NCBI GenBank assembly: GCA_934547065.1
Contig: CAKTEF010000003.1
Location: 1-64,000, forward strand
Length of the DNA: 64,000 bases
Direction: 5' to 3'
From: an uncultured Faecalibacterium sp.
Lineage (GTDB): Bacteria > Bacillota > Clostridia > Oscillospirales > Ruminococcaceae
The notes under the pieces are model-generated. The model saw only the letters and a list, made by a program, of their open reading frames with translations, was not told the DNA's origin and made no database searches. The position numbers were made by a program, and so were the translations under genes. Positions 53,308-64,000 of this stretch are shown here, one piece after another (within the stretch, counting starts at the first letter, position 1; every line of letters starts with the position of its first letter).

Positions 53308-54624
53308 ATGAACGATCGTGAAAACGATACAAATTATGAGACCGAGGGCCGGCAGGTGCAGCAGGAGCTGGAACGCCAGCTGCATGAGTTCGGGGACACG
53401 ATGTCCGATGCCTTTGCCCATGGCTTTGAGGGAAAAGGCATGGAGATCGGCGACCGTGTCTGGGATGTGGGCCGGGCCGCCGTCCATGCGGCCAACTACG
53501 GCATCTCGGAAGCCGGACGTGCCATCCGGAACGAGCGGGACGCCTGGTCCAAGAGCCAGGGAGAAGCAGCCGGTGCGGCAGACAAACGGGGGATGCCCCA
53601 ATGGGCCAGGAACTTTTTTGCCCAGCGTGCCGAGCTTACTCCTGTGGAAAAGCTGCGCAAGGACGGCAAAAACCGCTATGACGCAGGCGTGGCTCTGCTG
53701 GTTGTGGGCATCACCTTTGCGGTGATCTTCGGGCTGGGCGCTGTGGGCTGCCTGGTGGCACTGGGCCTTGTTTCGCCCGGTGCTGTGATCGACGGCGTGC
53801 TGATGGAGGGCATGGACCTGTTTGCCGATGCAGCCTACAATGCGCTGGGCATCATCAGCAGTGTACTGGCCCTGGTCACAGCCGGGTTCGGCTGGATGAC
53901 GGCCTGCGGTGCAGCCCGGATGAAAGCAGGCAGGCAGATGGGCCAGGTGGCCGACCTGGCCGATGGCATGGACTACAAAAAGGGGCTTTCGGTCCAGATG
54001 CTGGCCGACCTGCTCCACCAGAAAAAGAATAAAACGCTCAAGCGCATCCAAAAGCATCTCCGCAAGGGCTGGCTGAACGCCTGGCTGGACGAGAAAAACG
54101 AGATGCTCTATCTGACAGCGGAGGATTACCGCGCCGCCCGGCAGGCACAGCAGGCGGTTCCGGAGCCGCAGCCCGCGCCGGAACCGGAACCGCAAAAAGC
54201 AGAGGTTCCTCTGAACCTGGAGACCGCCCGCCGCTTTGCGCAGATCCTGGAACGGGAAAAAAAGCTGATGCGGGACGAGCAGGCCGTGGAGGAGCTGGAA
54301 CAGATGCAAAAGACCACCGCTGCCATCTGCAGCTGGCTGGAAGCTCATCCGGAAAGCCTGCCCAAGGCCCGCCGGTTTGCGGAATATTATATCCCCACCA
54401 CCCTCAAGCTGCTGCACACCTACAACGACGTGCAGAGCCAGCAGGGGGAAAATGCCCAGAACATCCGCCGGGATATTGCAGGCATCCTGCATACGCTGAA
54501 CCAGGCGTATGGCAACCTGTACGATAACCTGCTGAGTGATGTGGCCATGGATGTTTCCAGCGAGATCGCGGCCTTGCAGGGAATGCTGGCGAATGACGGA
54601 CTGACCGGGGAGGGAATGCAATGA
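53308..54624 (+). CDS. XpaC-like membrane protein
   Basis: The 438-residue protein has a charged N terminus, two hydrophobic segments (about 130-160 and 175-200) and a C-terminal helical domain in which RRFAEYYIPTTLKLLHTYNDVQSQ and NIRRDIAGILHTLNQAYGNLYDNLL match the XpaC (5-bromo-4-chloroindolyl phosphate hydrolysis) family. XpaC usually sits with TelA-like tellurite proteins, not seen here. ATG 53308 is preferred to TTG 53305. Its stop overlaps the recJ start as ATGA. The function is unknown. Confidence 0.75.
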   Translation: MNDRENDTNYETEGRQVQQELERQLHEFGDTMSDAFAHGFEGKGMEIGDRVWDVGRAAVHAANYGISEAGRAIRNERDAWSKSQGEAAGAADKRGMPQWARNFFAQRAELTPVEKLRKDGKNRYDAGVALLVVGITFAVIFGLGAVGCLVALGLVSPGAVIDGVLMEGMDLFADAAYNALGIISSVLALVTAGFGWMTACGAARMKAGRQMGQVADLADGMDYKKGLSVQMLADLLHQKKNKTLKRIQKHLRKGWLNAWLDEKNEMLYLTAEDYRAARQAQQAVPEPQPAPEPEPQKAEVPLNLETARRFAQILEREKKLMRDEQAVEELEQMQKTTAAICSWLEAHPESLPKARRFAEYYIPTTLKLLHTYNDVQSQQGENAQNIRRDIAGILHTLNQAYGNLYDNLLSDVAMDVSSEIAALQGMLANDGLTGEGMQ

Positions 54625-56756
54625 CCTGCCGGGCCTGGACACTGAAACCGCTGGACCGCACGGCCATCCGAGAGCTGACCGCCGCCATTGCCCAGCAGAA
54701 CACCGAAGAACTGGAAAACCGCGCCGTGGAGCGGGAAGAAGAACCATGGAGTGAGGAAAAATACCGCAGCGTGTTGGCTGCCCAGCAAAAGGAAGCCGGC
54801 CTTCTGGCCGGGATCCTGGCAGCCCGTGGGATCACCGACCCGGCTGAGGCACTGACGCTGCTGGCCGGAGAAGAAGAATTGAGCGACCCCATGCTCCTGA
54901 CCGACATGGACAAGGCCTGCGCCCGCATTCTGGAAGCCATTGACCGCGAGGAAACGATCGTGGTCTTTGGCGATTACGATGTGGACGGCGTGACGGCTAC
55001 GGCCCTGCTGTATCAGCACCTGAAAGGGATGGGGGCCAGCGTCAAATGTATGCTGCCCAGCCGTGAGGGCGATGGCTACGGCCTTTCCAAAAACGCCATC
55101 CGGTCCATCCACGACAAGGGCGGCCAGCTCATCGTGACGGTGGATAACGGGATCTCCGCGCTGGAAGAAGCCGAGTTTGCCGCTTCGCTGGGGGTGGACC
55201 TGATCGTAACGGACCACCACCTGCCTCACGAGGCCCTGCCCAAAGCCGTGGCTGTGGTGGACCCCCGCCGGGCTGACGACCACAGCCCGTTCAAGGGGCT
55301 GTGCGGCGCAGGCGTGGCATTCAAGCTCTGTGCGGCGCTGGATGGCTGCCCGCCGGAGGAAATGCTGGATTACTGCGGCGACCTGGCCGCAGTGGGCACC
55401 GTGGCGGACGTGATGCCGCTGACGGGGGAGAACCGCACGCTGGTCAAGGCAGGCCTGCGGCTGTTGCAGCAGACCGACCGCCCCGGCCTTTCCGCTCTGT
55501 TGGAGGAAGTGGGCCTGGGGGGAAAGCCCGTGACGGCGGAAAACGTCAGCTATGCCATTGCGCCCCGCATCAACGCGGCGGGACGGATGGACAACGCAGT
55601 CACCGCCCTGCAGCTGGTGCTGTGTGAGGACGAGGACCGCGCAGCGGAGCTGGCGCATCAACTGAATGAGATCAATGCGGCCCGGCAGGAAACAGAGCAG
55701 GAGATCGTCAAGGCCGCGCAGGAGCAGCTGGACGCAGACCCGGCCATCCTGGAGGACCGGGTGATCCTGATCTGGGGCCGCGACTGGCACCCCGGTGTCA
55801 TCGGCATCGTGGCTTCCCGGCTGGTGGAAAAGACCGGCCGCCCGGTCATTGTGGTGTCGGTGGACGAACACGGCGAGGGCAAGGGCAGCGGCCGCAGCGT
55901 GCAGGGCTTTAACCTGCACGCCTGCATCGCTTCCTGCGAGGACATCCTGCTCCGCTTTGGCGGCCATGCCATGGCAGCCGGACTTTCGGTGCGGGAGGAA
56001 AACCTGCCCGAACTGCGCCGCCGCCTGAACGAGTGGGCCGCGCGGGAGTGCCCGGTGCTGGTGACCCCGCCGCTGGAATGTGATCTGTCCATCCATCTGG
56101 ACCGCATCACGGTGGAGGCCGTACACCGCCTGGAACAGCTGGCTCCCTATGGAGCCGAAAACCCGGCTCCGGTGTTTTTGCTGGAAAAGGCCGTGATCGA
56201 GGGCATCTACCCGGTATCGGAGGGGCGGCACTGCCGCCTGCGCCTGCGGCAGGGCAGCGCCTGCCTGTATGCCGTCTGGTTCGGGATGCACCCGGAGCAG
56301 CTGGCCTATGCCATGGGGGATACGGTGGATGCCGCAGTCAGCCTTTCGGTGTACGAGTCTGCCCGCGGGGCACAGCTTTCGGGCCGCATTCTGGAGCTGC
56401 ACCCCACCGGGTTTGGCAACGCGGCGGCGGAGCAGGCCGCTTTGGTGCAGGCTTTGCTCCGGGGCACCCCGCTGACGGCACGGCAGCGGGAGCAGATTGC
56501 CCCGGAGCGGAGTGATATCATTGCCGTTTATCGGGAGCTGCAGGCGCGGCGCTGGCACGCCGAGGATCTGCAGCCTCTGTTTGCAAAACTGGGCGAAGAA
56601 CACACCGGCAAGACCCTGGTGGCGCTGACTGCGCTGGAACAGGTGGGTCTGATCGCGCCGGTGGAGCACGGCGGGGCAAAGTTCTGGGAGCTTGTGCCCG
56701 CAGCGGGCAAGAAAAACCTTGCCGATGCGCCGATCCTGAAATGTCTGGAGGAATGA
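54621..56756 (+). CDS. recJ: Single-stranded-DNA-specific exonuclease RecJ
   Basis: RecJ digests single-stranded DNA 5'-3' in recombination and mismatch repair. The DHH domain has DYDVDG near residue 118, VDNGI and TDHHLP near 198, and the DHHA1 domain has GGHAMAAGLS. The 711-residue length suits Firmicute RecJ with a C-terminal extension. It overlaps the XpaC-like gene by four bases and precedes rel, an arrangement common in Clostridia, although the usual apt gene between them is absent. Confidence 0.94.
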   Translation: MTCRAWTLKPLDRTAIRELTAAIAQQNTEELENRAVEREEEPWSEEKYRSVLAAQQKEAGLLAGILAARGITDPAEALTLLAGEEELSDPMLLTDMDKACARILEAIDREETIVVFGDYDVDGVTATALLYQHLKGMGASVKCMLPSREGDGYGLSKNAIRSIHDKGGQLIVTVDNGISALEEAEFAASLGVDLIVTDHHLPHEALPKAVAVVDPRRADDHSPFKGLCGAGVAFKLCAALDGCPPEEMLDYCGDLAAVGTVADVMPLTGENRTLVKAGLRLLQQTDRPGLSALLEEVGLGGKPVTAENVSYAIAPRINAAGRMDNAVTALQLVLCEDEDRAAELAHQLNEINAARQETEQEIVKAAQEQLDADPAILEDRVILIWGRDWHPGVIGIVASRLVEKTGRPVIVVSVDEHGEGKGSGRSVQGFNLHACIASCEDILLRFGGHAMAAGLSVREENLPELRRRLNEWAARECPVLVTPPLECDLSIHLDRITVEAVHRLEQLAPYGAENPAPVFLLEKAVIEGIYPVSEGRHCRLRLRQGSACLYAVWFGMHPEQLAYAMGDTVDAAVSLSVYESARGAQLSGRILELHPTGFGNAAAEQAALVQALLRGTPLTARQREQIAPERSDIIAVYRELQARRWHAEDLQPLFAKLGEEHTGKTLVALTALEQVGLIAPVEHGGAKFWELVPAAGKKNLADAPILKCLEE

Positions 56757-56760
56757 GATT

Positions 56761-59073
<2,313 letters not shown>

Positions 59074-59076
59074 ACC

Positions 59077-59541
59077 ATGCGTGCAGTCATTCAGGCCGTT
59101 TCCTCGGCCAGTGTGCGGGTAAACGGCGGCGAGCCGCGTGCCATCGGGCCGGGGCTTGTGATCCTGCTGGGGGTCAAGGACACCGACACGCTGGACATCG
59201 TGCCCAAGCTGGCCGATAAGTGCGCGGGTCTGCGTATTTTTCCGGACGCAGAGGGCAAGCTGAACCTCAGTGCCCGCGATCTGGGCTATTCGGCACTGGT
59301 GGTGAGCCAGTTCACCCTGTACGGCAACACCCGCAAGGGCTACCGCCCCAGCTTTATCCAGGCCGCAAAGCCGCCGCTCTCGGTGGATGCCTACGAGCTG
59401 TTTCTGGCGGAGATGAACCGGCAGGGGCTCAAGGAGGTGCAGCACGGCGAGTTCGGGGCCGATATGCAGGTCGCTCTTGTGAACGAGGGCCCCTGCACCA
59501 TCGTCATCGACACGGACGAGTGGGCACAGCATCATGCGTAA
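59077..59541 (+). CDS. dtd: D-aminoacyl-tRNA deacylase
   Basis: DTD clears D-amino acids (and Gly) from wrongly charged tRNA. The fold markers MRAVIQAVSSASV, SQFTLYGNTRKGYRPSF and the cross-subunit GP motif in NEGPCTIVID are all present in 154 residues. rel-dtd is a conserved Firmicute pair. Confidence 0.95.
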   Translation: MRAVIQAVSSASVRVNGGEPRAIGPGLVILLGVKDTDTLDIVPKLADKCAGLRIFPDAEGKLNLSARDLGYSALVVSQFTLYGNTRKGYRPSFIQAAKPPLSVDAYELFLAEMNRQGLKEVQHGEFGADMQVALVNEGPCTIVIDTDEWAQHHA

Positions 59542-59598
59542 CGGCGGTTCCGGGTCCCCCGGAAAGCCAGGACATACGAACGGTTGGAAGGATATTCT

Positions 59599-60207
59599 AT
59601 GAAAGCATTTCATCTTCTGGGCGAAGCGCCGCTTTATACCAACAGCTTCGTCCTGATCTCGGACGCAGGCAGTGCGGTGATCATCGACCCTGCTGCCGCA
59701 GTGCAGGAGTACGACAAGCTGCTGCGGGAACACGGCGCAAAGCTGACGCATATCCTGTGTACCCACGGCCACTATGACCATGTGGGCAGCGCACAGGCCC
59801 TGCGCACCGAGTGGGGCGCAAAACTCTACTGCGAGGCAGAGGACCTGGCGGGGGACAGGATGTACCCGCTGGCGGCGGCGGACAGCAGTTACACGGAAAG
59901 CGGCACCATCCGGGTGGATGAACTGGCCTTTACCGTGTGGCACACCCCCGGCCATTCCCAAGGCAGTGTGGTGATCCTGTGCGGCGAATACCTGTTTGTG
60001 GGGGATACCGTGTTCCAGGGCAGCATCGGCCGCACCGACCTGGAAGGCGGCGACATGCGCCAGATGGACCGGAGTCTGCGCAAGTTTGCAGCCCTGCCCG
60101 TTGCCAAGGAAACGCAGCTGCTGCCCGGCCACGGCGGCTTCTCCACGTTCGGGGAAGAACTGGCGGGGAATTTCTATCTCAAACAGGCGCTTCGCGGCGC
60201 AGAATAA
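59599..60207 (+). CDS. Metallo-beta-lactamase-fold hydrolase (glyoxalase II-like)
   Basis: The 202-residue protein has the metal motif THGHYDH (55-61), the downstream HTPGHSQGS and GDTVFQGSIGRTD, and a final GHGG. It resembles YcbL/glyoxalase II-type small hydrolases often found after dtd in Firmicutes. A role in methylglyoxal detoxification, linked to mgsA in this window, is possible but not shown. GGAAGGA supports ATG 59599. Confidence 0.9.
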   Translation: MKAFHLLGEAPLYTNSFVLISDAGSAVIIDPAAAVQEYDKLLREHGAKLTHILCTHGHYDHVGSAQALRTEWGAKLYCEAEDLAGDRMYPLAAADSSYTESGTIRVDELAFTVWHTPGHSQGSVVILCGEYLFVGDTVFQGSIGRTDLEGGDMRQMDRSLRKFAALPVAKETQLLPGHGGFSTFGEELAGNFYLKQALRGAE

Positions 60208-60222
60208 GGCGGAAGAAAGAAC

Positions 60223-61683
60223 ATGAAGATCTATATTACGGGCCTTGGCTCCGGCTATGAAGTGGAGCATCTGGTCCGGCTGTTTTACCCCATGGCCCCT
60301 CTCACCCTGACCCCGCCGGAACCGGCCGAGGATTGTGTGTGGGCGGAAAAAAAGCCGGACGGCCTGTTTGCCCTGGTGCGCCAGAACGGCAAGAGCCGGA
60401 CGGCCGAGGCACCTCTGCCCACGGCAGGAGGGGAGACGGTGGAGTTCAGCCTTGCCAGCCTGACGTATGACCTGCTGCGCAGCTGGACCGGCATCCGCCC
60501 GCCCTGGGGCAAAATGACCGGTGTGCGCCCGGTGCGTCTGATCCACGACAAGCGCGCCGCAGGCTGGACCGAAGCAGAGATCGACCGCTTTTTCCTGGAA
60601 CGGTTCGACTGCTCGGAGGAAAAATACCGGATGGCCCACGCCATTGCGGATCTGCAGGAGCCCATCCTGCGGGTGGGCAGCACCCCCAAGACGTACAGCC
60701 TGTACATCGGCATCCCGTTCTGCCCCTCGCGGTGCAGCTATTGCAGCTTTGTCAGCTGCAACCTGGATCGCGACCGGAAGCTGGTGCAGCCCTATGTGGA
60801 CTGCCTGTGCAAAGAGGTAAAAGCCATCCGGGAACAAGCCCGGCAGGCCGGGCTGAGCCTGTGCAGCATCTACATCGGCGGCGGCACCCCCACCAGCCTT
60901 TCGGCGGCCCAGCTGCGGCAGCTGATGGGAACGGTGCGGGAAAACTTTGACCTTTCCAAAGTTGTGGAATACACCGTGGAAGCGGGCCGCCCGGACTGCA
61001 CCGATGCCGAAAAGCTGGCGGTCATCAAGGAATACGGTGCTACCCGCATCTCCATCAACCCGCAGACGTTCTCGGATCAGGTGCTGGCGAACATCGGGCG
61101 CAGACACTCGGCACAGGATATCCTGAACTGCTATGCCGATGCCCGCAAGGCCGGCCACGAGGACATCAACATGGACCTGATCGCCGGGCTGCCCGGCGAT
61201 ACGGTGGAGGGCTTTGAGCACAGCCTGCGTCAGGCCATTGCGCTGGAACCGGAAAACATCACGGTGCATACCCTCACGCTCAAGCGGGCCTCGCGCATCG
61301 TCATCGAGGACCAGAAAGAAAACGACTACGCCGACGTGGCCGCCATGCTGGAAAAATGCAGCCTGCTGGCCCAGGCGGGCTACCGGCCCTATTATCTCTA
61401 CCGCCAGAAAAATACCCTGCAGAATCTGGAAAATGTGGGTTGGTGCAAGCCGGGCCACGAGGGGTATTATAATATCTATATCATGGAGGAGGTCCAGACC
61501 ATCCTTTCCGCAGGCGCGGGCGGCAGCACCAAGCTGGTGGCCGACGGCGGAAAACGGATGCAGCGCATCTTCAATTTCAAGTATCCGACGGAATATATCC
61601 AGCGCTTTGCGGAGGTACTGGAGCGCAAAAAAGGAGTGGCTGATTTTTATGATCACGATTTGGGTCCCGAAACGTCTGGTTGA
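60223..61683 (+). CDS. hemZ: HemZ-like radical SAM protein
   Basis: This radical SAM enzyme of the HemN/HemZ family acts on coproporphyrinogen III or as a related haem-chaperone-type protein. The cluster-binding motif is CPSRCSYC (Cys167, Cys171, Cys174), followed by YIGGGTPT, the GRPDC and MDLIAGLPGDT segments. The N-terminal 150 residues are typical of HemZ. As this bacterium shows no other haem genes here, its actual substrate is uncertain. It overlaps the next gene by 35 bases. Confidence 0.88.
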   Translation: MKIYITGLGSGYEVEHLVRLFYPMAPLTLTPPEPAEDCVWAEKKPDGLFALVRQNGKSRTAEAPLPTAGGETVEFSLASLTYDLLRSWTGIRPPWGKMTGVRPVRLIHDKRAAGWTEAEIDRFFLERFDCSEEKYRMAHAIADLQEPILRVGSTPKTYSLYIGIPFCPSRCSYCSFVSCNLDRDRKLVQPYVDCLCKEVKAIREQARQAGLSLCSIYIGGGTPTSLSAAQLRQLMGTVRENFDLSKVVEYTVEAGRPDCTDAEKLAVIKEYGATRISINPQTFSDQVLANIGRRHSAQDILNCYADARKAGHEDINMDLIAGLPGDTVEGFEHSLRQAIALEPENITVHTLTLKRASRIVIEDQKENDYADVAAMLEKCSLLAQAGYRPYYLYRQKNTLQNLENVGWCKPGHEGYYNIYIMEEVQTILSAGAGGSTKLVADGGKRMQRIFNFKYPTEYIQRFAEVLERKKGVADFYDHDLGPETSG

Positions 61684-62602
61684 GATCGACCTGTACAACA
61701 TTGCCTCCCGCTGCCCGGAGGAACTGGCGGCCATGAGCGAGCGCAGCTATCGGGAACGGGTGCATTATGCGGCCGAAAAGGTGCGTTTTTCCGGCACAAA
61801 GATCGTCATGCTCACCGGCCCGTCGGCCAGCGGCAAGACCACCAGCGCCCATAAGCTGGCCGAGGAACTGATCCGCCAGGGCACCCCGGCCCATGTGGTC
61901 AGCCTGGATAACTTTTTCCGGGGCGCAGAGCATTACCCGCGCCTGCCGGACGGCACCCTGGATTACGAAAACCCCGATACCCTGGACCTGCCGCTGATCC
62001 GGCAGTGTCTGCACGAGCTGAGCGAAACGGGAAAGACCGTGCTGCCGGTGTATGATTTCAGCGCCGAAAAGCGCTCGGAGGAGACGGAAGCGGTGGACCT
62101 GCAGGGCGGTGTGTGCATCGTGGAGGGGATCCATGCGCTGAACCCGGAACTGACGAGCCTTGTGCCCGGCGACGAGGTCTACCGCATCTACGCGGGCCTG
62201 CGGGAGGAATACTGCATCGACGGCCGCCGCATCATCAACACGCAGGACATCCGGCTGTGCCGCCGCACCCTGCGGGATGCCGCCACCCGCGGCCGCAGCC
62301 CGGCCAAGACCCTGGCCATGTGGGATCGGGTGATGGACGGCGAAACACGGTATATCAAGGGGTTCAAGACCACGGCGGACTTTCTGCTGGACACCTCGTT
62401 CACCTACGAACTGGGCCTGATCTCCCGGCTGCTGGGCATCGTGCGGCGGCAGTTTGAACTGGAGGGCCACAATGCCGAGCTGTGGGACGAAACGGCCCGC
62501 CGCTTTGAGCATGTGGCTCCGCTCAGCCTGGAACTGCTGCCCGCCGACAGCATGCTGCGGGAGTTCTACGGCGGTTCCGTTCCGCAGCAGCCCAAGGCCT
62601 GA
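61649..62602 (+). CDS. Uridine-kinase-like P-loop kinase
   Basis: The 317-residue protein has a 50-residue N-terminal region, Walker A GPSASGKTT (57-64), and the uridine kinase/phosphoribulokinase blocks VVSLDNFFRG, DYENPDTLDLPLI, PVYDFSAEKR and VEGIHALNPEL. The start is ATG 61649, AAGGAG lying 12 bases upstream inside hemZ. Nearest in kind are the nucleoside kinases with an N-terminal domain found in Clostridia. A kinase for uridine or another nucleoside would fit the salvage theme, but the substrate is not proven. Confidence 0.88.
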   Translation: MITIWVPKRLVEIDLYNIASRCPEELAAMSERSYRERVHYAAEKVRFSGTKIVMLTGPSASGKTTSAHKLAEELIRQGTPAHVVSLDNFFRGAEHYPRLPDGTLDYENPDTLDLPLIRQCLHELSETGKTVLPVYDFSAEKRSEETEAVDLQGGVCIVEGIHALNPELTSLVPGDEVYRIYAGLREEYCIDGRRIINTQDIRLCRRTLRDAATRGRSPAKTLAMWDRVMDGETRYIKGFKTTADFLLDTSFTYELGLISRLLGIVRRQFELEGHNAELWDETARRFEHVAPLSLELLPADSMLREFYGGSVPQQPKA

Positions 62603-62675
62603 GCAGGCGCTTGGTGCAAATGCGAAAAAACTGTTTCCAAATCCACACGAAACTGTAAAACTTGCGGCGTTTTCA

Positions 62676-62704
62676 TTGCATTCCCAGGGGGAGTGCGCTA
62701 TAAT
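62676..62704 (+). promoter_or_regulatory. Promoter of the zinc-ribbon protein gene
   Basis: TTGCAT (62676-62681), a 17-base spacer and TATAAT (62699-62704). Confidence 0.85.
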
Positions 62705-62757
62705 GAGACCGTCATCTGAAAGCACACAGGGGAGAACCCGTAAGAGAGGTGTCAGTT

Positions 62758-63201
62758 ATGGATTTCAATAAGATCAAGGAAATGGGCCTGGAATATGCTG
62801 AAAAGGGCAGGAATGCTGCCATGGACCTGGCCGAGCGCGGCAAGACACAGGCGAAGATCGTCAATGCACAGACCAAGCTGGCCAGAGCACAGCGGCAGCT
62901 GGGCGCACTGGTGTACAGCCTGGCCAAAGGCAACGAAGAAAACCAGCCCCTTGTAGATAAGTACATCGAGATGATCGGCACCATCGAGGCAGAGCTTGCA
63001 TCCCTGAAAGAGAGCCTGGGCCCCGCAGCGGTGGAGATCAACCCGGAGCCGACGGAGCCGTCCGCAGAACCGGTGGACGACATCTCTGCGGAGGCGGCTG
63101 CGGAAACCGGCAGCCAGCCGGAAAAAAAGACCTGCCCTCAGTGCGGCGCTCCGGTGTCGGACGATGCACTGTTCTGCAATAAGTGCGGCGCACAGCTGTA
63201 A
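62758..63201 (+). CDS. Coiled-coil zinc-ribbon protein of unknown function
   Basis: The 147-residue protein has an amphipathic helical N terminus (about 1-90), an acidic Pro/Glu linker and a C-terminal zinc ribbon with Cys126, Cys129, Cys140 and Cys143 in CPQCG...CNKCG. It resembles small zinc-ribbon domain proteins common in Clostridia. GAGAGGTG supports ATG 62758 over GTG 62749. It stands alone between its own promoter and terminator. Confidence 0.8.
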   Translation: MDFNKIKEMGLEYAEKGRNAAMDLAERGKTQAKIVNAQTKLARAQRQLGALVYSLAKGNEENQPLVDKYIEMIGTIEAELASLKESLGPAAVEINPEPTEPSAEPVDDISAEAAAETGSQPEKKTCPQCGAPVSDDALFCNKCGAQL

Positions 63202-63230
63202 GCATTTTGTGAGGATCTCAGCCCGCATCC

Positions 63231-63263
63231 GGGCGGTGTCCCTGCGGGGATACCGCCTTTTTT
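63231..63263 (+). terminator. Terminator after the zinc-ribbon gene
   Basis: GGCGGTGTCCC (63232-63242) pairs with GGGATACCGCC (to 63257), with one G-T pair, and then six T residues. Confidence 0.88.
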
Positions 63264-63337
63264 CAGGGGCGTGGGCAGCAAAGTGTGAAAATTCTGGAAA
63301 TAATTGAAATGTGCTGCCGGAAAATGGGCTTGAACCC

Positions 63338-63366
63338 TTGAAAAATGGCGGATTCTGCGGTACAAT
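63338..63366 (+). promoter_or_regulatory. Promoter of mazG
   Basis: TTGAAA (63338-63343), a 17-base spacer and TACAAT (63361-63366). Confidence 0.8.
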
Positions 63367-63402
63367 TAGAGCCTGATTTTTGAGTGGAAGAAAGGGTGTG
63401 CC

Positions 63403-64000
63403 ATGCAGGACTGGCCGGAGCGTGAACACTATACGGCAGAGGATCTGGTGCAGATCATCCGCATCCTCCGCGACCCGGACACCGGCTGTCCGTGGGACAA
63501 GGTGCAGACCCACGCCTCGATCCGGAAAAACTTTCTGGAGGAGACGTGCGAAGCCCTGGAAGCCATTGATGCGGACGACGCTGCCATGCTCCAGGAGGAG
63601 CTGGGCGACGTGCTGATGCAGGTGGTGTTCCATGCGGTGATGGAAGAAGAACGGGGACGTTCCAGTTTTGAGCAGGTCTGCCGCGAGGTGTGCGAAAAGC
63701 TGGTGTTCCGCCATCCGAACATCTTTGCATCCTCGGCCAGAGAAAATGCCGGTATAAACAGCTGGGATGCGCTCAAAAATAAGGAAAAGGGCCGCACGAC
63801 GCTGGCGGATGAGCTGGAAACGGTTCCGGCCACCCTGCCTGCTTTGATGTATGCCCAGAAGATGCAGAAACGGGCGGCCCGCTGCGGGGCCGGGGTCACG
63901 GATGCCGAACAGGCCGCCGCAGCCCTGAAAGCAGCCGAACAGGGCTGGGACACCGCCGGGCCGGACGATGCATCGGAAAAAGCGGGCGAGCTGCTGTATG
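63403..64000 (+). CDS. mazG: Nucleoside triphosphate pyrophosphohydrolase MazG (cut by window edge)
   Basis: The frame is open from ATG 63403 to the end of the window (199 codons, no stop). MazG hydrolyses (d)NTPs to monophosphates and pyrophosphate, cleaning the nucleotide pool, and can lower (p)ppGpp-linked stress. The metal-binding ExxE(x)nExxD pattern is seen in NFLEETCEALEAI and LQEELGDVLMQVV, and GCPWDKVQTHASI is the usual N-terminal block. The second MazG domain is partly present. AAAGGGTG lies upstream. The true end is outside the window. Confidence 0.93.
   Translation, partial: MQDWPEREHYTAEDLVQIIRILRDPDTGCPWDKVQTHASIRKNFLEETCEALEAIDADDAAMLQEELGDVLMQVVFHAVMEEERGRSSFEQVCREVCEKLVFRHPNIFASSARENAGINSWDALKNKEKGRTTLADELETVPATLPALMYAQKMQKRAARCGAGVTDAEQAAAALKAAEQGWDTAGPDDASEKAGELLY

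Noticed and set aside
51544-54747. A long minus-strand frame opposite the flavoprotein and XpaC-like genes
   Set aside because: Antisense shadow, no ribosome site; the plus-strand genes are coupled and have motifs.

Overview
The window is a gene-dense, GC-rich stretch of a chromosome from a Gram-positive Firmicute. It looks most like Faecalibacterium or a close Oscillospiraceae/Ruminococcaceae relative. The reasons are the tilS-hpt-ftsH and recJ-rel-dtd orders, a class A RNase P RNA, LCP and M23/G5/LysM wall proteins, a pyruvate kinase with a PEP-utiliser tail, sigma-A style promoters (often TTGCAT-17-TATAAT) and a dispersed CTCTCC(G)TCA repeat of the kind I associate with Faecalibacterium. 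The genus is an inference. No rRNA, tRNA, CRISPR array, prophage or complete insertion sequence was seen.

Layout. 1-4032: cell elongation genes (mreB end, mreC, mreD, PBP2). 4190-5669: methylglyoxal synthase, then RNase HI and a degenerate MnmA-like protein on the minus strand. 5780-7868: a promoter, a structured leader with a terminator, then RNase J. 7906-19311: gdpP, glf, rplI, dnaB, tilS, hpt, ftsH and two membrane-tethered proteins of unknown function. 19370-23795: luxS and pyk (minus), deoB and a small lipoprotein (plus). 23871-27875: nadE, a NusG-II protein and an LCP protein (minus). 28054-29419: rnpB and an RluA-type pseudouridine synthase, divergent from one shared -35 element. 29550-32194: an M23 endopeptidase and deoD. 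32246-33372: a small AT-richer island with a RelB/DinJ antitoxin, a YoeB toxin gene carrying two in-frame amber codons, and a GNAT acetyltransferase. 33386-40563: cytidine deaminase, a BMP-type nucleoside ABC importer and pyrimidine-nucleoside phosphorylase. 40790-43604: TrkA/TrkH potassium uptake. 43676-47978: a small DUF protein, a ComM-like ATPase, another small protein and phosphoglucomutase. 48141-51524: an IspD-IspF fusion, diadenylate cyclase CdaA and its partner CdaR. 51703-62602: a long run of closely packed genes (flavoprotein, XpaC-like protein, recJ, rel, dtd, metallo-beta-lactamase hydrolase, hemZ, uridine-kinase-like). 62758-64000: a zinc-ribbon protein and the start of mazG.

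How the genes fit together. Three themes recur. First, nucleoside salvage: deoB, deoD, cdd, the importer, pdp and hpt would take up nucleosides and feed their ribose phosphate into central metabolism. Second, nucleotide second messengers: CdaA makes c-di-AMP, GdpP degrades it, TrkA/TrkH is a typical c-di-AMP-controlled system, and Rel makes and degrades (p)ppGpp. Third, envelope building: Mre/PBP2, LCP, M23, Glf and IspDF (isoprenoid precursors).

The observations most worth following are the YoeB gene with two TAG codons exactly where conserved tryptophans belong (in a window where no intact gene ends in TAG), the riboswitch-like leader of RNase J, the palindromic -35 shared by rnpB and its neighbour, the IspDF fusion with a good internal ribosome binding site, and the HEPN-motif membrane protein.
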